DNA of 64,000 bases. It comes from Fratercula arctica. Lineage: Eukaryota; Chordata; Aves; Charadriiformes; Alcidae. Below are positions 45,223 through 55,639 of the stretch, piece after piece. The stretch covers positions 17,420,100 to 17,484,099 of the forward strand of contig CANTUZ010000025.1 of assembly GCA_947846985.1 (NCBI GenBank). Reading direction: 5' to 3'. The notes beneath the pieces were generated by a model, which was not told the DNA's origin, searched no databases, and saw only the letters and a program-made list of their open reading frames with translations. Position 1 is the stretch's first letter, and each line of letters opens with the position of its first letter. A program made the translations under genes and the position numbers.

Positions 45223-46160
45223 TGTCGTGGTTTTGGCCAAATGGCCAATGGCCGGCGACAGATGCTCCCCCCAGCCTCTCGTGCATGGAGAGGAGGGGGA
45301 GAGATAAAGAGAGATTTATGAGTTTAGAAGAAACTAAACTACTTTAATAAAATATTAAGAATAAAATAAAAAGGAAAATAATGAAATAGATACAGTATAT
45401 ACAAGACTGTATTAAGCTCCCAGGATGACGTCACCGGCAGGCACTGGGGTGCGACGAGCGAGGGAAGACAAGCAGCCGACTCAATGTGAGTGATAAAGCA
45501 AGCTTCAGTTTATTGCCCGAATACGCTTCATTATATAGCTACTGGTTACATCATTGCTTGAATATTGGCTAATTATAAAAGTCATCTGCTCACTGTGATT
45601 GGCTCTCTGTCCACACAACAGGGTTCAGCCTTAGTTCCCTATTCTTATCAGCTCCTTATTCTTGCTTCTGCATTCTCATGGCTTGTTTACTTAGTACTTT
45701 CCCATCGCCGAGCTGTAACTTGCTTCTACGCTATTCTCATCTCACATAACTCCTCTATTGTCCCATGACCTTGCTCCTCAAGCCATTCTGCAACACTGGG
45801 GAAGTCCAGGCTGGACTCAGCAACGGGTGGGAACTGGGTTCCAGAGTTGGAGTCAGGAACACATCGATCGGGATCAAAGGCAGATGAACAGACAGGGTCC
45901 TCCTCGGATGTCGGCCATTGAAGGAAGAGAGCTGACCCTTTGATCCCTCAGCTTTTATACTGAGCATGGGGCAGATGGGATGGAATACCCCTGTTGGTCA
46001 ATTTTGGGTCACCTGTCCTGTCCGCTCCTCCCTGCAGATGGGACCCCTCTACTCCCCTCTGCTTCCCACCCTCCAATGGGGCAAATAACAAAATTGGCTG
46101 ACCTTGGTTGTTATAGCAATAAGTACAATCAAGAGCCTCTCTGCATACCATTCCTTGGCA
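45223..46160 (-). mobile_element. LTR, family A, interrupted by another LTR
   Basis: It is the reverse complement of the 17478-18060 LTR, from TGTCGTGG to CCTTGGCA. It is interrupted at 45450-45795 by a different LTR, while the two flanking parts together match the family. The TATA box (TTTTATA on the + strand) is at about 45952. Confidence 0.85.
45444..45801 (-). mobile_element. Solo LTR nested in LTR family A, 6-base duplication
   Basis: The insert is 45450-45795 (346 bases), from TGCGACGAGC to TGCAACA, bounded by CTGGGG on both sides (45444-45449 and 45796-45801). On the - strand it has CTATATAATGAAGCG and CAATAAACTGAAGC, promoter and poly(A)-signal features. A 6-base duplication is usual for alpha/beta-retrovirus-like (ERVK class) elements. 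Confidence 0.85.
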
Positions 46161-46175
46161 CTTCAGAGTATTCCT

Positions 46176-46250
46176 TGGATACCCCTCTCTGTAAAGAAGT
46201 GTTTCCTAATGTCAAGTCTGAACCTCCCCGACACAGCTTTAAACCATTGC
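46176..46250 (-). repeat. CR1 fragment
   Basis: GTAAAGAAGTGTTTCCTAAT and TGAACCTCCCC match the CR1 3' region at 52840-52880. Confidence 0.75.
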
Positions 46251-46391
46251 CACAGGAGAAAAAAATATATTGTGCTGGATCCAACAGCTCGAGGGAGGTG
46301 AAGCTGCTACATCTCCATGTCTCCAGATCCAACTGGTAGTGAGGCTGAAGGTGTATTCCCAGTAGGCACACACACACACACAAAGTGCACA

Positions 46392-46500
46392 TGCTAATGA
46401 TACTAAACTGGGAGGAGCTGGTGACTCAAGTATAAATTGGGAGAGCAGTGGCTGGAGAGCAGTCTCTTCAGACATCGTGCTCTCAAGTCTGCACTGATAG
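46392..46500 (+). repeat. CR1 fragment, + orientation
   Basis: ACTAAACTGGGAGGAGC (DTKLGGA in the RT) and then YKLGEQWLESSL-like text match the CR1 RT just after the FADD box. Confidence 0.65.
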
Positions 46501-46587
46501 CAACACAGGGTGTCTGTCTGACAGGGTGTGACAAACACCGGTCCCCTCCCCCCCACCCCACCCCCCCAATATGCAAATGGCTGGCTG

Positions 46588-47196
46588 CTCTGGCGGGAAA
46601 GGACCAGTCCTTAGCCTAAAAGCCTCACCGGTAGTAGCATTTAAATTGACAACCAGATACCCCTATGGTGCCTTTGTAGCATCTTCAAATGCTTTTAAAA
46701 TGAACGGGGCCTTTCCAGGATACATCTGCCTGGCTAGGGACACAACCTGGAGCTTATCTTGGGGATTCTTAAATAGCACTATATATTTTGTGTTTGGAGT
46801 GATGGTGCGGCTCTTTTACCCTGGTAAGAAACATTCTGGACAATTTACAGGATGCTAAGATTCCTGTAAGCTTAGTAAAAGCTTTCTCAATTTCATCACT
46901 CTCACAAACAGAGTTCATCAAATCATCGAACACAACCATATTTACTTTATTAGAGGAAATAAAGAGTTATCACTAAGACTTTCACATAAGTCCTCCACAA
47001 ATTTCATAAAAGGGTATTTACAGAGCGGTTCCTGGTACAATGGCTACCAACAACTGTAACACCACACAATATTCTCAGGCATAACAGACAGCAAGCGGTC
47101 GGCATTCTCCAAAAGTTATTTACAAAATAACTTTTCCCACAGTTCCTAGGGCCTGCCAGAATAACAGAAAAGGGGTGTTTCCAGAGCATGCCCATG
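46588..47196 (-). pseudogene. Polinton packaging ATPase (FtsK/HerA-like), broken
   Basis: The intact family pumps DNA into the capsid. On the - strand the Walker A motif AGPRNCGKSYF lies at about 47126-47155 in the frame 47195-47004. The Walker B motif NMVVFDDLM is at about 46916-46942 in another frame. The C-terminal block with FKNPQDK, LARQMYPGKAPF and FRLRTGPFP lies at about 46600-46780 in a third frame, containing an in-frame TAG. At least two frameshifts and several stops separate the parts, so no protein can be made. It follows the polymerase C-terminus on the same strand with almost no gap. Confidence 0.85.
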
Positions 47197-47215
47197 ATGA
47201 AAAAACATAGAGGAG

Positions 47216-48416
47216 GCTTTTAAAATTTTTAGTCAGTACCCTTTTGTCATAGACCACCTTCTGCGTCTCCCAGAGGGGCCTGTTTCTATTCTGCACTTCT
47301 GCTTGTTCCTAACAATAGAGCGCTGCACTATCACGGTCTTTTTCAGGTCGTCACTGTCTGGATTTACGCCATAATCCAACACGAGATCCCTTAGGGCCTC
47401 TAAATTGATCCGTTTTCTCTGTTGCATTTAGAATGATGCCTTTGACGTTTAAACAACACTTTCCTCCAGACTGCAAAGTAGCTGTAGGATTTGTAGGTGA
47501 AGCATGCTATAAAAATGTTAGTGTCGTGCTCCAGGGTCACACGTCCTTTGGTGTGCTTCCATGAGACAGTGGCCACATCCTCATCAATAAAATCCAGGAG
47601 GACACATTGTAAACTGCAGAAAAGAGGTTAACCATACAACTCATCTGGTTCTTTTACTGTGGTGGTGTTGGGTAGGTTGGATCGCTGTCTGCATTTTCCC
47701 CCACAAAGAATTTAAACACAGTTTTGCAATTTGGCATTTGACAGGGTTTTCTTAATATGTTCAGGCTGCAAAATGACATCTTTCTGCCTGTAAACGTCAA
47801 CATATTTAGCTTTTTGGTCATCATCTGTGCACCAGGTTGGGTAGCCTGAAGCTTACTGCTTCTGGCGGAGGTGGAGCTTTATATAATCTGAGAAAAGACT
47901 GCTAATCCTCTGTTCAAATGCCAAACCTCATAGATTTCACAAACTCTGTAGCCCTTCTCCAGAACCTTGTTCAGTTCCGTGGAACGCCAGGTACCCACAA
48001 GGGCTTCATCACTGTGGGTGCAGAGGGCCTGGTAGGTTTTCAGCACAAGTGTGGCACAAGGGAAACAATAGCTTGCCATTTACCCTCATGGGAAGCACAT
48101 GAGGCGGGCACCCATGAGGCAGGTACACCTTTACTTTACTTTTTTTACACACTTACTTTTACTTTGACCATCTCAAAGCAGGCTGTCAGGATGTCAACAG
48201 TCTCAAAATAACTTTGGGGTGCTCAAGAGGATATTGTTTTGTTTTGTTTTGTAAAATCATAGTAATATATCTTTTCATCAGGGGCTGCTTTGTAATGCAG
48301 ACAAATGGCATTTGTCCTGCCACCAAAAAGCACATCTTTGGGGATTAGTGAGGTGGGCAGTTTGATCTTGGCCAAGAACTCTGCAAGCTCCCCATCTGAT
48401 TTTGTCATAGCGTGTC
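47216..48416 (-). pseudogene. Polinton DNA polymerase B, catalytic and C-terminal half, broken
   Basis: The family is a protein-primed type B polymerase. The piece starts at 48416, where an LTR cuts it. VLFGGRTNAICLHYKA and YYYDFT (start of polymerase motif A) lie at 48408-48240. HSDEALVGTWRS and KVLEKGYRVCEIYEVWH follow at 48079-47880. TVSWKHTKGRVTLEHDTN is at about 47500-47580. The C-terminal block INLEALRDLVLDYG and KTQKVVYDKRVL-like text end near 47216. Frames change repeatedly. I find no DTDS catalytic motif, apparently lost in a deletion near 47450-47500. Confidence 0.83.
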
Positions 48417-48591
48417 ATACCCCTGTTGGTCAATTTTGGGTCACCTGTCCCGTCCGCTCCTCCCTGCAGATGGGACCCCTCTATGCTTTTCTGTTTCCAA
48501 CCCTCCAATGGGGCAAATAACGAAATTAGCTGACCTTGGTTGTTATAGCAATAAGTATAAGCAAGAGCCTCTGTGCATACCATTTCTTGGC
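48417..48591 (-). mobile_element. LTR family A, 5' fragment
   Basis: It matches the last 175 bases of the inverted family A LTR (45987-46160), ending at the LTR tip TTGGCA. The rest of the LTR is missing. It abuts the polymerase break at 48416. Confidence 0.8.
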
Positions 48592-48629
48592 ATAAAACTG
48601 TCTTATCACTCTGAACGAACCGTTTCAGC

Positions 48630-49009
48630 CAGGACAGCTGACCCAAACTGACCAAAAGGATATTCCATACCATATGACATCATGCTCAGCAATAAAAGCT
48701 AAGAGGAAGGGCAGGGGGGGGGAGATTCGTTATTAAGGTATTTGTCTTCTGAAGCAATTGCTACATGTACTGAGGCCCTACTTCCCAGGAAGTGGCTGGA
48801 CGTCGCCTGCTGATGGGAAGCAGAGAATAAATCTGTTTGTTTGTTTTCCTTTGCTTTTACACGCAGCCTTTGCTTTTCTTTATTAAACTGCCTTTATCTC
48901 AACCCACAAGCTTTTCTTCGTGTTTTCTCTCCCCCGTCCCGCTGAGGAGGGGGAGTGATAGAGTGACTTGGTAGGCACCTGGCAGCCAGCCAAGGTTAAC
49001 TCAACAACA
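48630..49009 (+). mobile_element. LTR family B, 3' part
   Basis: From the conserved ACTGACCAAA/CATATGACATCATGC/AATAAAAGCT region to the end TCAACAACA it follows the LTR at 16549-17114. The first third is missing. Confidence 0.82.
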
Positions 49010-49917
49010 GATGCACAGATAAAAAGTGACAGATGCCATGCCCCCAGCTTCTGTTGGAAGTCCCACCTCCTCCCAGAAGCCTCAGGGGCCATTTGCCCCA
49101 GAAGTCCCCTCTTCCGGTCACATCCCTGTTGTGATTGGCTGTCAGGAACAGCACCCCACACTTCTGGTTTACCCCAAAGTACATCAGACCAGGAAGGTCG
49201 TTCCCCTACAGTAGGGCACCATTTTTGTTTTGGCCACCATTTTATGACAGGGCTCGGGACATTTTATGGCAGGGAACTGCCATTTTGTTAAATGTCATAT
49301 TGCTCCTGTGATTTGCTGATGGCCATTTCTTGACTCCATCCTACCCAGGTGTTCTCAGGCATCCCTGTGATTGGTTGCCTGTTTCCTTTGGACCAGGAAG
49401 TGCTCAGATATAAACTATATACATTTCAATACAATATATACATATATAGAAATATATATAAAGGAGTATACAAATATGTATAAATATATATTTTATTTAT
49501 TTATACATTGGTACACTATTTTATATATATACTTCTATATGTGTGCATATATTTATATGTATATACATTTATAAAGCTATAGAAATTAAATATATATATC
49601 TCCTGGTAAAAGCATACATATGAAATAGGTCAAACATTCTTTAATAAAATCTAGTGGGATGAATAATTAAAGTTTAAATGTGAATAGAAAGGAATTAAAC
49701 AAAAGTAAAAGGCAGGTTTGGAGACCCCTACTTTACCAGGCTGCAGAACAAGCTCTGACATTTCTGGGGTGGGGTACTTCAAGAGGGTGGAGGGGTGACA
49801 AAAGAGTGGGGGAGCATGGACAAGTTGGACTACGGACACCTTCTAGGAAGCCCACTAAGGAGCCACCTGCACAAACCCTGTCACGTGCAAAGAAGAGGTC
49901 AGTCCTTTGAGATGGAC
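49010..49917. other. Noncoding DNA before the Polinton integrase; AT-rich tract
   Basis: 49010-49380 contains several related short motifs (GTGATTGGCTG, GTGATTGGTTG, CCATTTTATG, GCCATTTTGTT). 49390-49600 is TA-rich. It could be the end region of the Polinton, since integrase lies near an end in many of these elements, but no inverted partner was found. Confidence 0.35.
49390..49605. repeat. TA-rich microsatellite-like tract
   Basis: About 200 bases are almost only A/T, with repeated ATATATA and TATGTATA motifs. Confidence 0.8.
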
Positions 49918-50830
49918 TGAGAGGATGCTTGCAGCTTATACAAGCCTACAAGAAAGCACTTTTTAAAGAAACAAGGTGATTGTGGCAGAGGTGGATGCAC
50001 AATGACAGGCAGACTTGGTGGATGTGCAAACTCTTTTCCAAACACAACAATGGTGTTAAGTACATCTGAATGGCGATAGACATATTATCCAAGAGTGTCT
50101 GGGGTCATTAGTCTAAAAGGCAAAACAGGTTCTGAAATAGACGGGGCTTTTAAAACAATTTTTAGCAGGGGGCGCAAGCCTCAGAAATTACAGACTGACG
50201 GAGGAAAAGAATTTTTAAACCAGCCTTTAAACAAGCTGTTAAAGCACTGTAATGTTCACCATTTTGTTACTAATAATGAAGTAAAAGCCTCCATCATAGA
50301 ACATTTTAACAGGATGTTCAAAACCAAGATGTGGAGATATTTTACAGCATGCAACACTTTTTGCTATATTGATGTGTTTATAAAGAGCTATAACCATAGC
50401 TTCTATATAACTATCAAGGCAGGCCTGTGGACGTGAACACTTCAAAACTCCACAAGGGTACGGAAAACTGTATGTAGGGGTGTGTTTAAAATTAAAGAAT
50501 CTGCGCCTCTGCTCAAAAAGGGGGGGACACATGCCTAGAACAAAAGAGAGAGGTTGTGAGCAGACATTCTCATAAGAAATTTTCATATTAGCTGAAATTG
50601 TGAGAAGAGGACAGATATACCTGTGTACTGCTTATTAGACTATGATCATGAAGCAATTGAGGGGACATTTTGCCCTAAAGAACTTCAAACAGTGAATCTT
50701 GCTGAGGACAGAATCTACAAAATTGGGAGGACCATTGCTGCAAAAGGGAAAGGAAGAAAGAAACAGCTGCTGATGAAGTGGCCCCCGAAATTTAACAGTT
50801 GAATAGAAACTTCTCAATTCCAGGACATCT
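49918..50830 (+). pseudogene. Polinton integrase (retroviral-type DDE) with chromodomain, broken
   Basis: The family inserts the element into host DNA. An N-terminal block with LYKPTRKHF lies at 49936-49970. The first catalytic Asp is in QADLVDV at about 50006-50026, in a frame with a TGA at 50003. The second Asp is in LQTDGGKEF at about 50188, and the Glu in SIIEHFNRM at about 50293, both in the 50095-50436 frame. The C-terminal tail has IKGRKKQLLMKW-like chromodomain text (50750-50800) in a third frame. Frameshifts and stops make it nonfunctional. Confidence 0.85.
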
Positions 50831-50866
50831 AGTGACTGGCAGTGGAGCAGCGGGGGGAAAAGAAGG

Positions 50867-51627
50867 ATGGCAGATGATAGGGTTTTCTACACCACGCTAC
50901 CCAGCAAGGCCAGCACCAGAATCTTCCCACAAAACACCAGCTTGATGTTTACTGTACAGCTGATGGAGCTCTCCTGGAGCTCCTGGGGAAGTGGGAGGTG
51001 GGGCTGGCAGAAATATGGTACCAGCACAGCTGGAATAACATCAACAAAGACGCCATCTTTGAAATAGGGCTGCAGGGCAAGACATGGCAGTATACTTTGC
51101 GGAAAGGCTATTATCCATCCCTCTCCATGTTAATGGAAACGTATGAACCATCTTATTAACCCCTGCAAGAAAGTTTCAGCTGTTGACTCTCCAGCAGTGG
51201 GCCTGGTCTATGACCCCATCATAAAGAAAACAAAGCTCAAAATATATGAAAAGTTTTATACTTTCTGTACAACTGGGGATCTGTTACATATTTTGGGGCT
51301 TCTCCAAGGGTTGCTGCTAAGAAATTTCCCTTTGTGGCGGACATCACTGGAGGGTTTAACTCGCTCTACCTCTACATGGACTTTGTAGAGCACCAGCTTT
51401 TTGGAGAATTTGGGGTTACTTTATTGCGCTGTATTCCAACCAGTGGTAATAACAACAAGCTCATTACAGTGACATATGATAAGTCGCTCTATGTGCCGGT
51501 AAACTGCCAGCACATCGACACAATCTGCACTGAGATAAAGACTCCGCAGAACAAGCATGTCTCATTTCACTTTGGGAAGGTGACCATGAAGCTGCATCTT
51601 TGGTCCCAGAAGCCTCTGACATTTTAA
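50867..51627 (+). pseudogene. Polinton minor capsid (penton-like) protein, broken
   Basis: The intact family forms capsid vertices with a single jelly roll. ATG 50867 begins MADDRVFYTTLPSKAS. Frame changes follow near 50950 and 51050. YTLRKGYYPSLSMLMETYE-like text lies at about 51090-51150, then VSAVDSPAVGLVYD, FVADITGGFNSLYLY and the C-terminus to TAA at 51625-51627. At least three frameshifts exist. Its stop lies 14 bases before the ATG of the next gene, the tight spacing of a virus-like gene cluster. Confidence 0.75.
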
Positions 51628-51641
51628 GAAACCACGCCAAC

Positions 51642-52161
51642 ATGGCAGTGGTAAAAAATTATGGAGAACTGTCCTTATACATGAATTATCACAAAGCCCA
51701 GGTCAGCAATGGTCTTCCTGGTTTTCAAGGTGGTCCTGTGATGTATGGTGCAAGCATTGGAGGTATACTGCATAGCCTGTTTAGAAAGGCTGTCCCTCTT
51801 TTCAAAAGGGGCTTGGAAACTGTTAAGGCACACGTTAAAAGCACTGCTCAGGACATTACAAAAAACATGTTTGGACACGTTTCCAAGATTGTCATGGATA
51901 AGCTGGAAAGGTCATCAAATCAGGAGGACTCAGGACCTGTGTATATTCAAAGAAAAAGCCTTAAAAGAAAGAGAGCCATGTCACACCCCTGGAGGGAAGG
52001 CCCAGCCCTTTAAAAGAAAAAGGAAGGGGGGCACCAGACAACAGTCTGACCAGGACAAGAAGAAGAAAAGAACGAGTCAGGTCAAGCAGTGCAAAAGAAA
52101 AGGAAAATACAGAGAAAGAGGTCCCATTCTACCACTAGAAAAGGAAATAAATAGATTTTAA
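51642..52161 (+). pseudogene. Polinton pVI-like capsid-associated protein
   Basis: ATG 51642 starts a 123-codon frame to 52013. It contains LPGFQGGPVMYG and SIGGILHSLFRKAVPLFKRG, a Gly-rich site and an amphipathic segment like those of adenovirus pVI-type proteins processed by the viral protease. A frameshift near 51980 separates it from a very basic Lys/Arg-rich tail running to 52161 in another frame. It lies between penton-like and major capsid genes. Confidence 0.65.
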
Positions 52162-52166
52162 AAGGG

Positions 52167-52645
52167 ATGGCTTTTGTTCATGGCTGCTCAGAAGAATGTA
52201 CCAAATCTGAGCTGGATTTGTTTTAAGTATCCCCGACACAGACCAGCACTGAGAAAAGCCTATTTATTGAGGTACCTCCGCTTCCCACTATTGCACAGTT
52301 TGCACCTCTGGACTTTTTCATAGCTGGGAATGGGGAAGAATACATAGATCTGAACAACAGCCTGCTGTACCTTTGCTGCAAGATTGTAAAAGCTGATGAG
52401 TACAACCTTGGACCCGTTGAGGTCGTGGACTTCATGAATTATCCACTGGCCTCTATTTTCAGCCAGCTGAATGTTACACTGGGGCACCGACTGATAAGCC
52501 ACAGCAACAACGGCTAACCCTACCATACCTTCAAAGAGTTGCTTCTTAATTACAGCTGTGACGCACTGTCCACGTACTTCTCCACTGGGCTGTTCTACAA
52601 AGACACAGCTGAGCAGCAGGAAACGGTCATGCTGGATGGCATCGG
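52167..52645 (+). pseudogene. Polinton major capsid protein, N-terminal third, cut by CR1
   Basis: The family forms hexon-like double jelly-roll capsomers. ATG 52167 starts one continuous frame of about 158 codons with TAA codons at 52224 and 52515. Characteristic text is EYIDLNNSLLYL, GPVEVVDFMNYPLASIFSQL and YFSTGLFYKDTAEQQ. The frame is cut at about 52645 by the 3' end of a CR1, and the rest of the gene is absent beyond it. Confidence 0.8.
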
Positions 52646-53262
52646 TAGAGTAGAAGGAATAGTTCAGTTGGAAGGGACCTACAACAATCATCTAGTCCAA
52701 CTGCCTGACCACTTCAGGGCTCACCAAATTTAAAACATATTATTAACGGCATTGTCCAAATGCCTCTTAAACACTGACAGGCATGGGGCATCGACCACCT
52801 CTCTAGGAAGCCTGTTCCAGTGTTTGACCACCCTCTCGGTAAAGAAGTGTTTCCTAATGTCAAGTCTGAACCTCCCCTGGTGCAGCTTTAAACCATTCCC
52901 ACGCATCCTCTCACTGGATACCAGGGAAAAGAGATCAGCACCTCCCTCTCTACTTCCCTTCTTCAGGAAGCTGTAGAGACCAATGAGGTCGCCCCCTCAG
53001 CCTCCTTTTCTCCAACTAGACAAACCCAGAGTCCTTAGCTACTCCTCAATAGGACATGCCTTCCAGCCCTTTCACTAGCCTTGTTGGCCTCCTCTGGACG
53101 CATTCAAGTACCTTAACAGCCTTTTTTAATTGTGGATTCCAGAACTGCACACAGTACTCAAAGTGTGGCCGCAGCACCGCTAAATACAGAGGGATAATCA
53201 CCTCTTTTGACTTGCTGGTTATATTGTTTTTAATGCACCCCAGGATGCAGTTTTTCTTTCTG
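52646..53262 (-). repeat. CR1 LINE fragment inserted in the Polinton
   Basis: The CR1 3' boxes (GTTGGAAGGGACC, CATCTAGTCCAACTGCC) start at 52667, and the RT C-terminal region continues to about 53262. It separates the capsid gene from the polymerase start. Confidence 0.88.
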
Positions 53263-53657
53263 CCCCTTCTTCTTCATCCCAAGGTGCATCTGGAGCTAAA
53301 TCCACAGCAAAAAAAAAAAAAAAAAAGTATTTCAGGATGTATGTTCTGGTTTTCTGCATACATTCCATGTCATATAAAACATAACCCTGCCCTGCTTCTG
53401 CATTTTTCATTGTGGGCACAAAACACCAGTGCTGGTTAAATTACGGATCTGTTCATAGCACAGTCCAGCCTTTACATGTGTGCTGGTTTTCTACATAGGC
53501 CTTACACTTCTCTCAGAAAACCATAGCCAAGCAATCAGTTCGTTTTTAAATAGTCAGAGCCTTGTGCCTCTGTAAGTATTCCCAACAGCCTGCAGCTGGG
53601 ACACCTTATCCTTTTCTCCAAGTTTAAATGCACATTCAAAAGACAAGCAGAGGCAGC
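53263..53657 (-). pseudogene. Polinton DNA polymerase B, exonuclease start
   Basis: On the - strand GYVLYDMECMQKT (53347-53388) fits the exonuclease I motif of family B polymerases, with the Asp-x-Glu pair in YDMEC at 53361-53375. Upstream a Cys/His stretch (NQHTCKGW) resembles the zinc-ribbon-like region of this polymerase. An 18-A homopolymer at 53309-53326 interrupts it. It continues 54734-55480 across the inserted LTR. Confidence 0.65.
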
Positions 53658-54733
53658 TATATTTGGTTTATGTGGCAAGGTTGGAGGTGGGGGCTGTAGG
53701 GGTGGCTTCTGTGAGAAGATGCCAGAAGCTTCCCCCATGTCAGACGAAGCCAGTTCCAACCTGCTCCAAGAGGGACCCGCCACTGGCCAAAGCTGAGCCA
53801 ATATCAGCGACAGTGGTAGGCGCCTCTGTAATAAGAAGAGGTAAAAACAGATGTGCAACAGCAGCTGGGAGAGAGGCGTGAGAATATACGAGAGAAACAA
53901 CTCTGCAGGCACCAAGGTCAGTGAAGAAGGAGGGGGAGGAGGTGCTCCAGGCACCGGAGCAGAGATCCCCCTGCAGCCCACAGTGAAGACCATGGTGATG
54001 CAGGTTGTCCCCCTACAGCCCATGGAGGACCACCATGGAGCAGATATCCACCCTGCAGCCTGTCGAGGACCCCATGTTGGAGCAGGTGACTGTGCCCTGA
54101 AGGAAGCTGTGACCCAGTGGAGACTCTGCGCTGGAGCAGGCTCCTGCCAGGACCTATGGCCCTGTGGAGAGGAGCCCATACTGGAGCAGGTTTGCTGGCA
54201 GGACTTGCGACCCCCAGGGGGACGCATACTGGAGCAGTCCATTCCTGAAGGACTGCACCCTGTGGAAAGGACCCATGCTGGAGCAGTTCATGAAGAACTG
54301 CAGCCCATGCGAAGGACCCACATTGGAGAAGTTCATGAAGGACTGTCTCCCATGTGAGGGACCTCATGTTGGAGCAGGGGAAGAGCATGAGGAGGAAGGA
54401 GTGGCAGAGATGACACATAATGAACTAACCGCAACCCCCATTCCCTGTCCCTCTGGGCCGCTTGGGGGGAGGAGGTAGAGAAGTCGGGAGTGAAGTTGAG
54501 CCCAGGAAGAAGGGAGGGGTGGGGAGGGAAGGTGTTTTAGGATTTGGTTTTATTTCTCATTATTCTACTCTGACTTTTATTGGAAATAAATTAAATTAAT
54601 TATCCCAAGTTGAGTCTGTTTTGCTCATGATGGTAATTCATTGTATTTTCTCCCCTCCCGTCCAGTTGAGGAGGGTGAGCGACAGAGCGGCTTTGGTGGG
54701 CATCTGGCAGCCAGCCAAGGTCAACACACCATA
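53658..54733 (+). mobile_element. LTR family C, inserted in the Polinton polymerase
   Basis: It matches 18355-19438 over its whole length, including the CTGGAGCAG repeat array and the GGTAGAGAA/TGAAGTTGAGCCCAGGA block. Its ends have mutated to TAT and ATA. Flanks GCAGC and CCAGC agree at four of five bases. Open frames again occur in the array. Confidence 0.85.
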
Positions 54734-55480
54734 CCAGCAATAACATTTACAGCTATAGCTATGGTTATACAATGTATGACAAAGCTCACAAAAGTTTCTC
54801 ACCCCAGATACCTTCCTGACATCTTTAACACCACAATAATGTTCATCGTGTAAAAGGAGGAAACAGGTCTTGGGATATCTAAGACTGTCGCTTGGCTTAA
54901 AAACCCCCCAGGCCTTTTTCCCCTCAGAGAGGAGGATGATGCCTATATTAACATGTAGCAGACCCTCCAACAAAGGCATGTCACTCAGCATGACCTTCCA
55001 GTGCACAGACCACCCCAGTTTGTCATGTAGCTCTTTTGCTCTGCTTAACAATTCTGCATCTGTCAGATACCTCACAGCTGTAAGTGCTGCGAGACTCTCA
55101 GCAAAACAGAGAGTATTGTCGCTTTTATTTAGATCAATTACATAGCACCCCTTTTTGACTATAATTTTGGAACAGGGGATAGACTCCAGGGTTTTGCATA
55201 CCCCACCCCCAATGGCTTTTACAATAATGACAGCCAGGCGGAAAGTGTGATAAAAACACAGTTGCATTTTAGTTGGCAGGAGAATACTGTCCCAGTCTAA
55301 AAATTTTGCAGCCTTCATACTGTTTAAATTAATAGCAGGAGAATATAAAGTCATGCACGCTAACAGCTTCAAGACAGAGCTGAGTGTAATCACCAGGTTC
55401 AAACAGCTGGTGTAAATGATCAAGAATTTACTCTACACCCCAAACAAATGTTTCATAAGCTTCATGTACTGATATCTGAT
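54734..55480 (-). pseudogene. Polinton DNA polymerase B, N-terminal region
   Basis: The - strand frame 55423-54638 is open through the segment. It contains YVIDLNKSDNTLCFAESLAA, AKELHDKLG, LLHVNIGIILL, CFLLLHDEHYCGVKDVRKV and the Cys-rich CELCHTLYNHSYSCKCYC, typical of the polymerase N-terminus of these elements. The first 60 or so residues (SVHEAYETFVWGVE-like) lie upstream in another frame at about 55370-55480. The reading continues into 53263-53657. Confidence 0.8.
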
Positions 55481-55639
55481 CTAAATTAACATATCTGTAT
55501 TCTTCTACTTATTGTCTAGCTCAGAACCTCACTGCCTAACATGCTCCATCGGAGCCACAGTGCAATCTGCCAACTCCTCCACCACCCTTGCTACATTTGA
55601 GGGTGAGGGTTGGGCTGTCAAATGCATCTTCTACACTCG

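Larger units (their letters stand above)
46588..55480. mobile_element. Polinton/Maverick (adintovirus-like) relic, rearranged
   Basis: These are self-synthesising DNA elements with virus-like morphogenesis genes. Present in order along the window are: packaging ATPase (-), polymerase-B catalytic half (-), LTR insertions, integrase (+), penton-like (+), pVI-like (+), major capsid start (+), CR1 insertion, polymerase exonuclease start (-), LTR insertion, and polymerase N-terminus (-). Every gene is broken. The maturation protease and terminal inverted repeats were not found. The identity rests on several independent genes that co-occur only in this type of element. Confidence 0.88.

Noticed and set aside
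52167..52645. Stop codons in the capsid frame as programmed readthrough
   Set aside because: The gene is also truncated by a CR1 and neighbours are frameshifted, so simple decay is enough.
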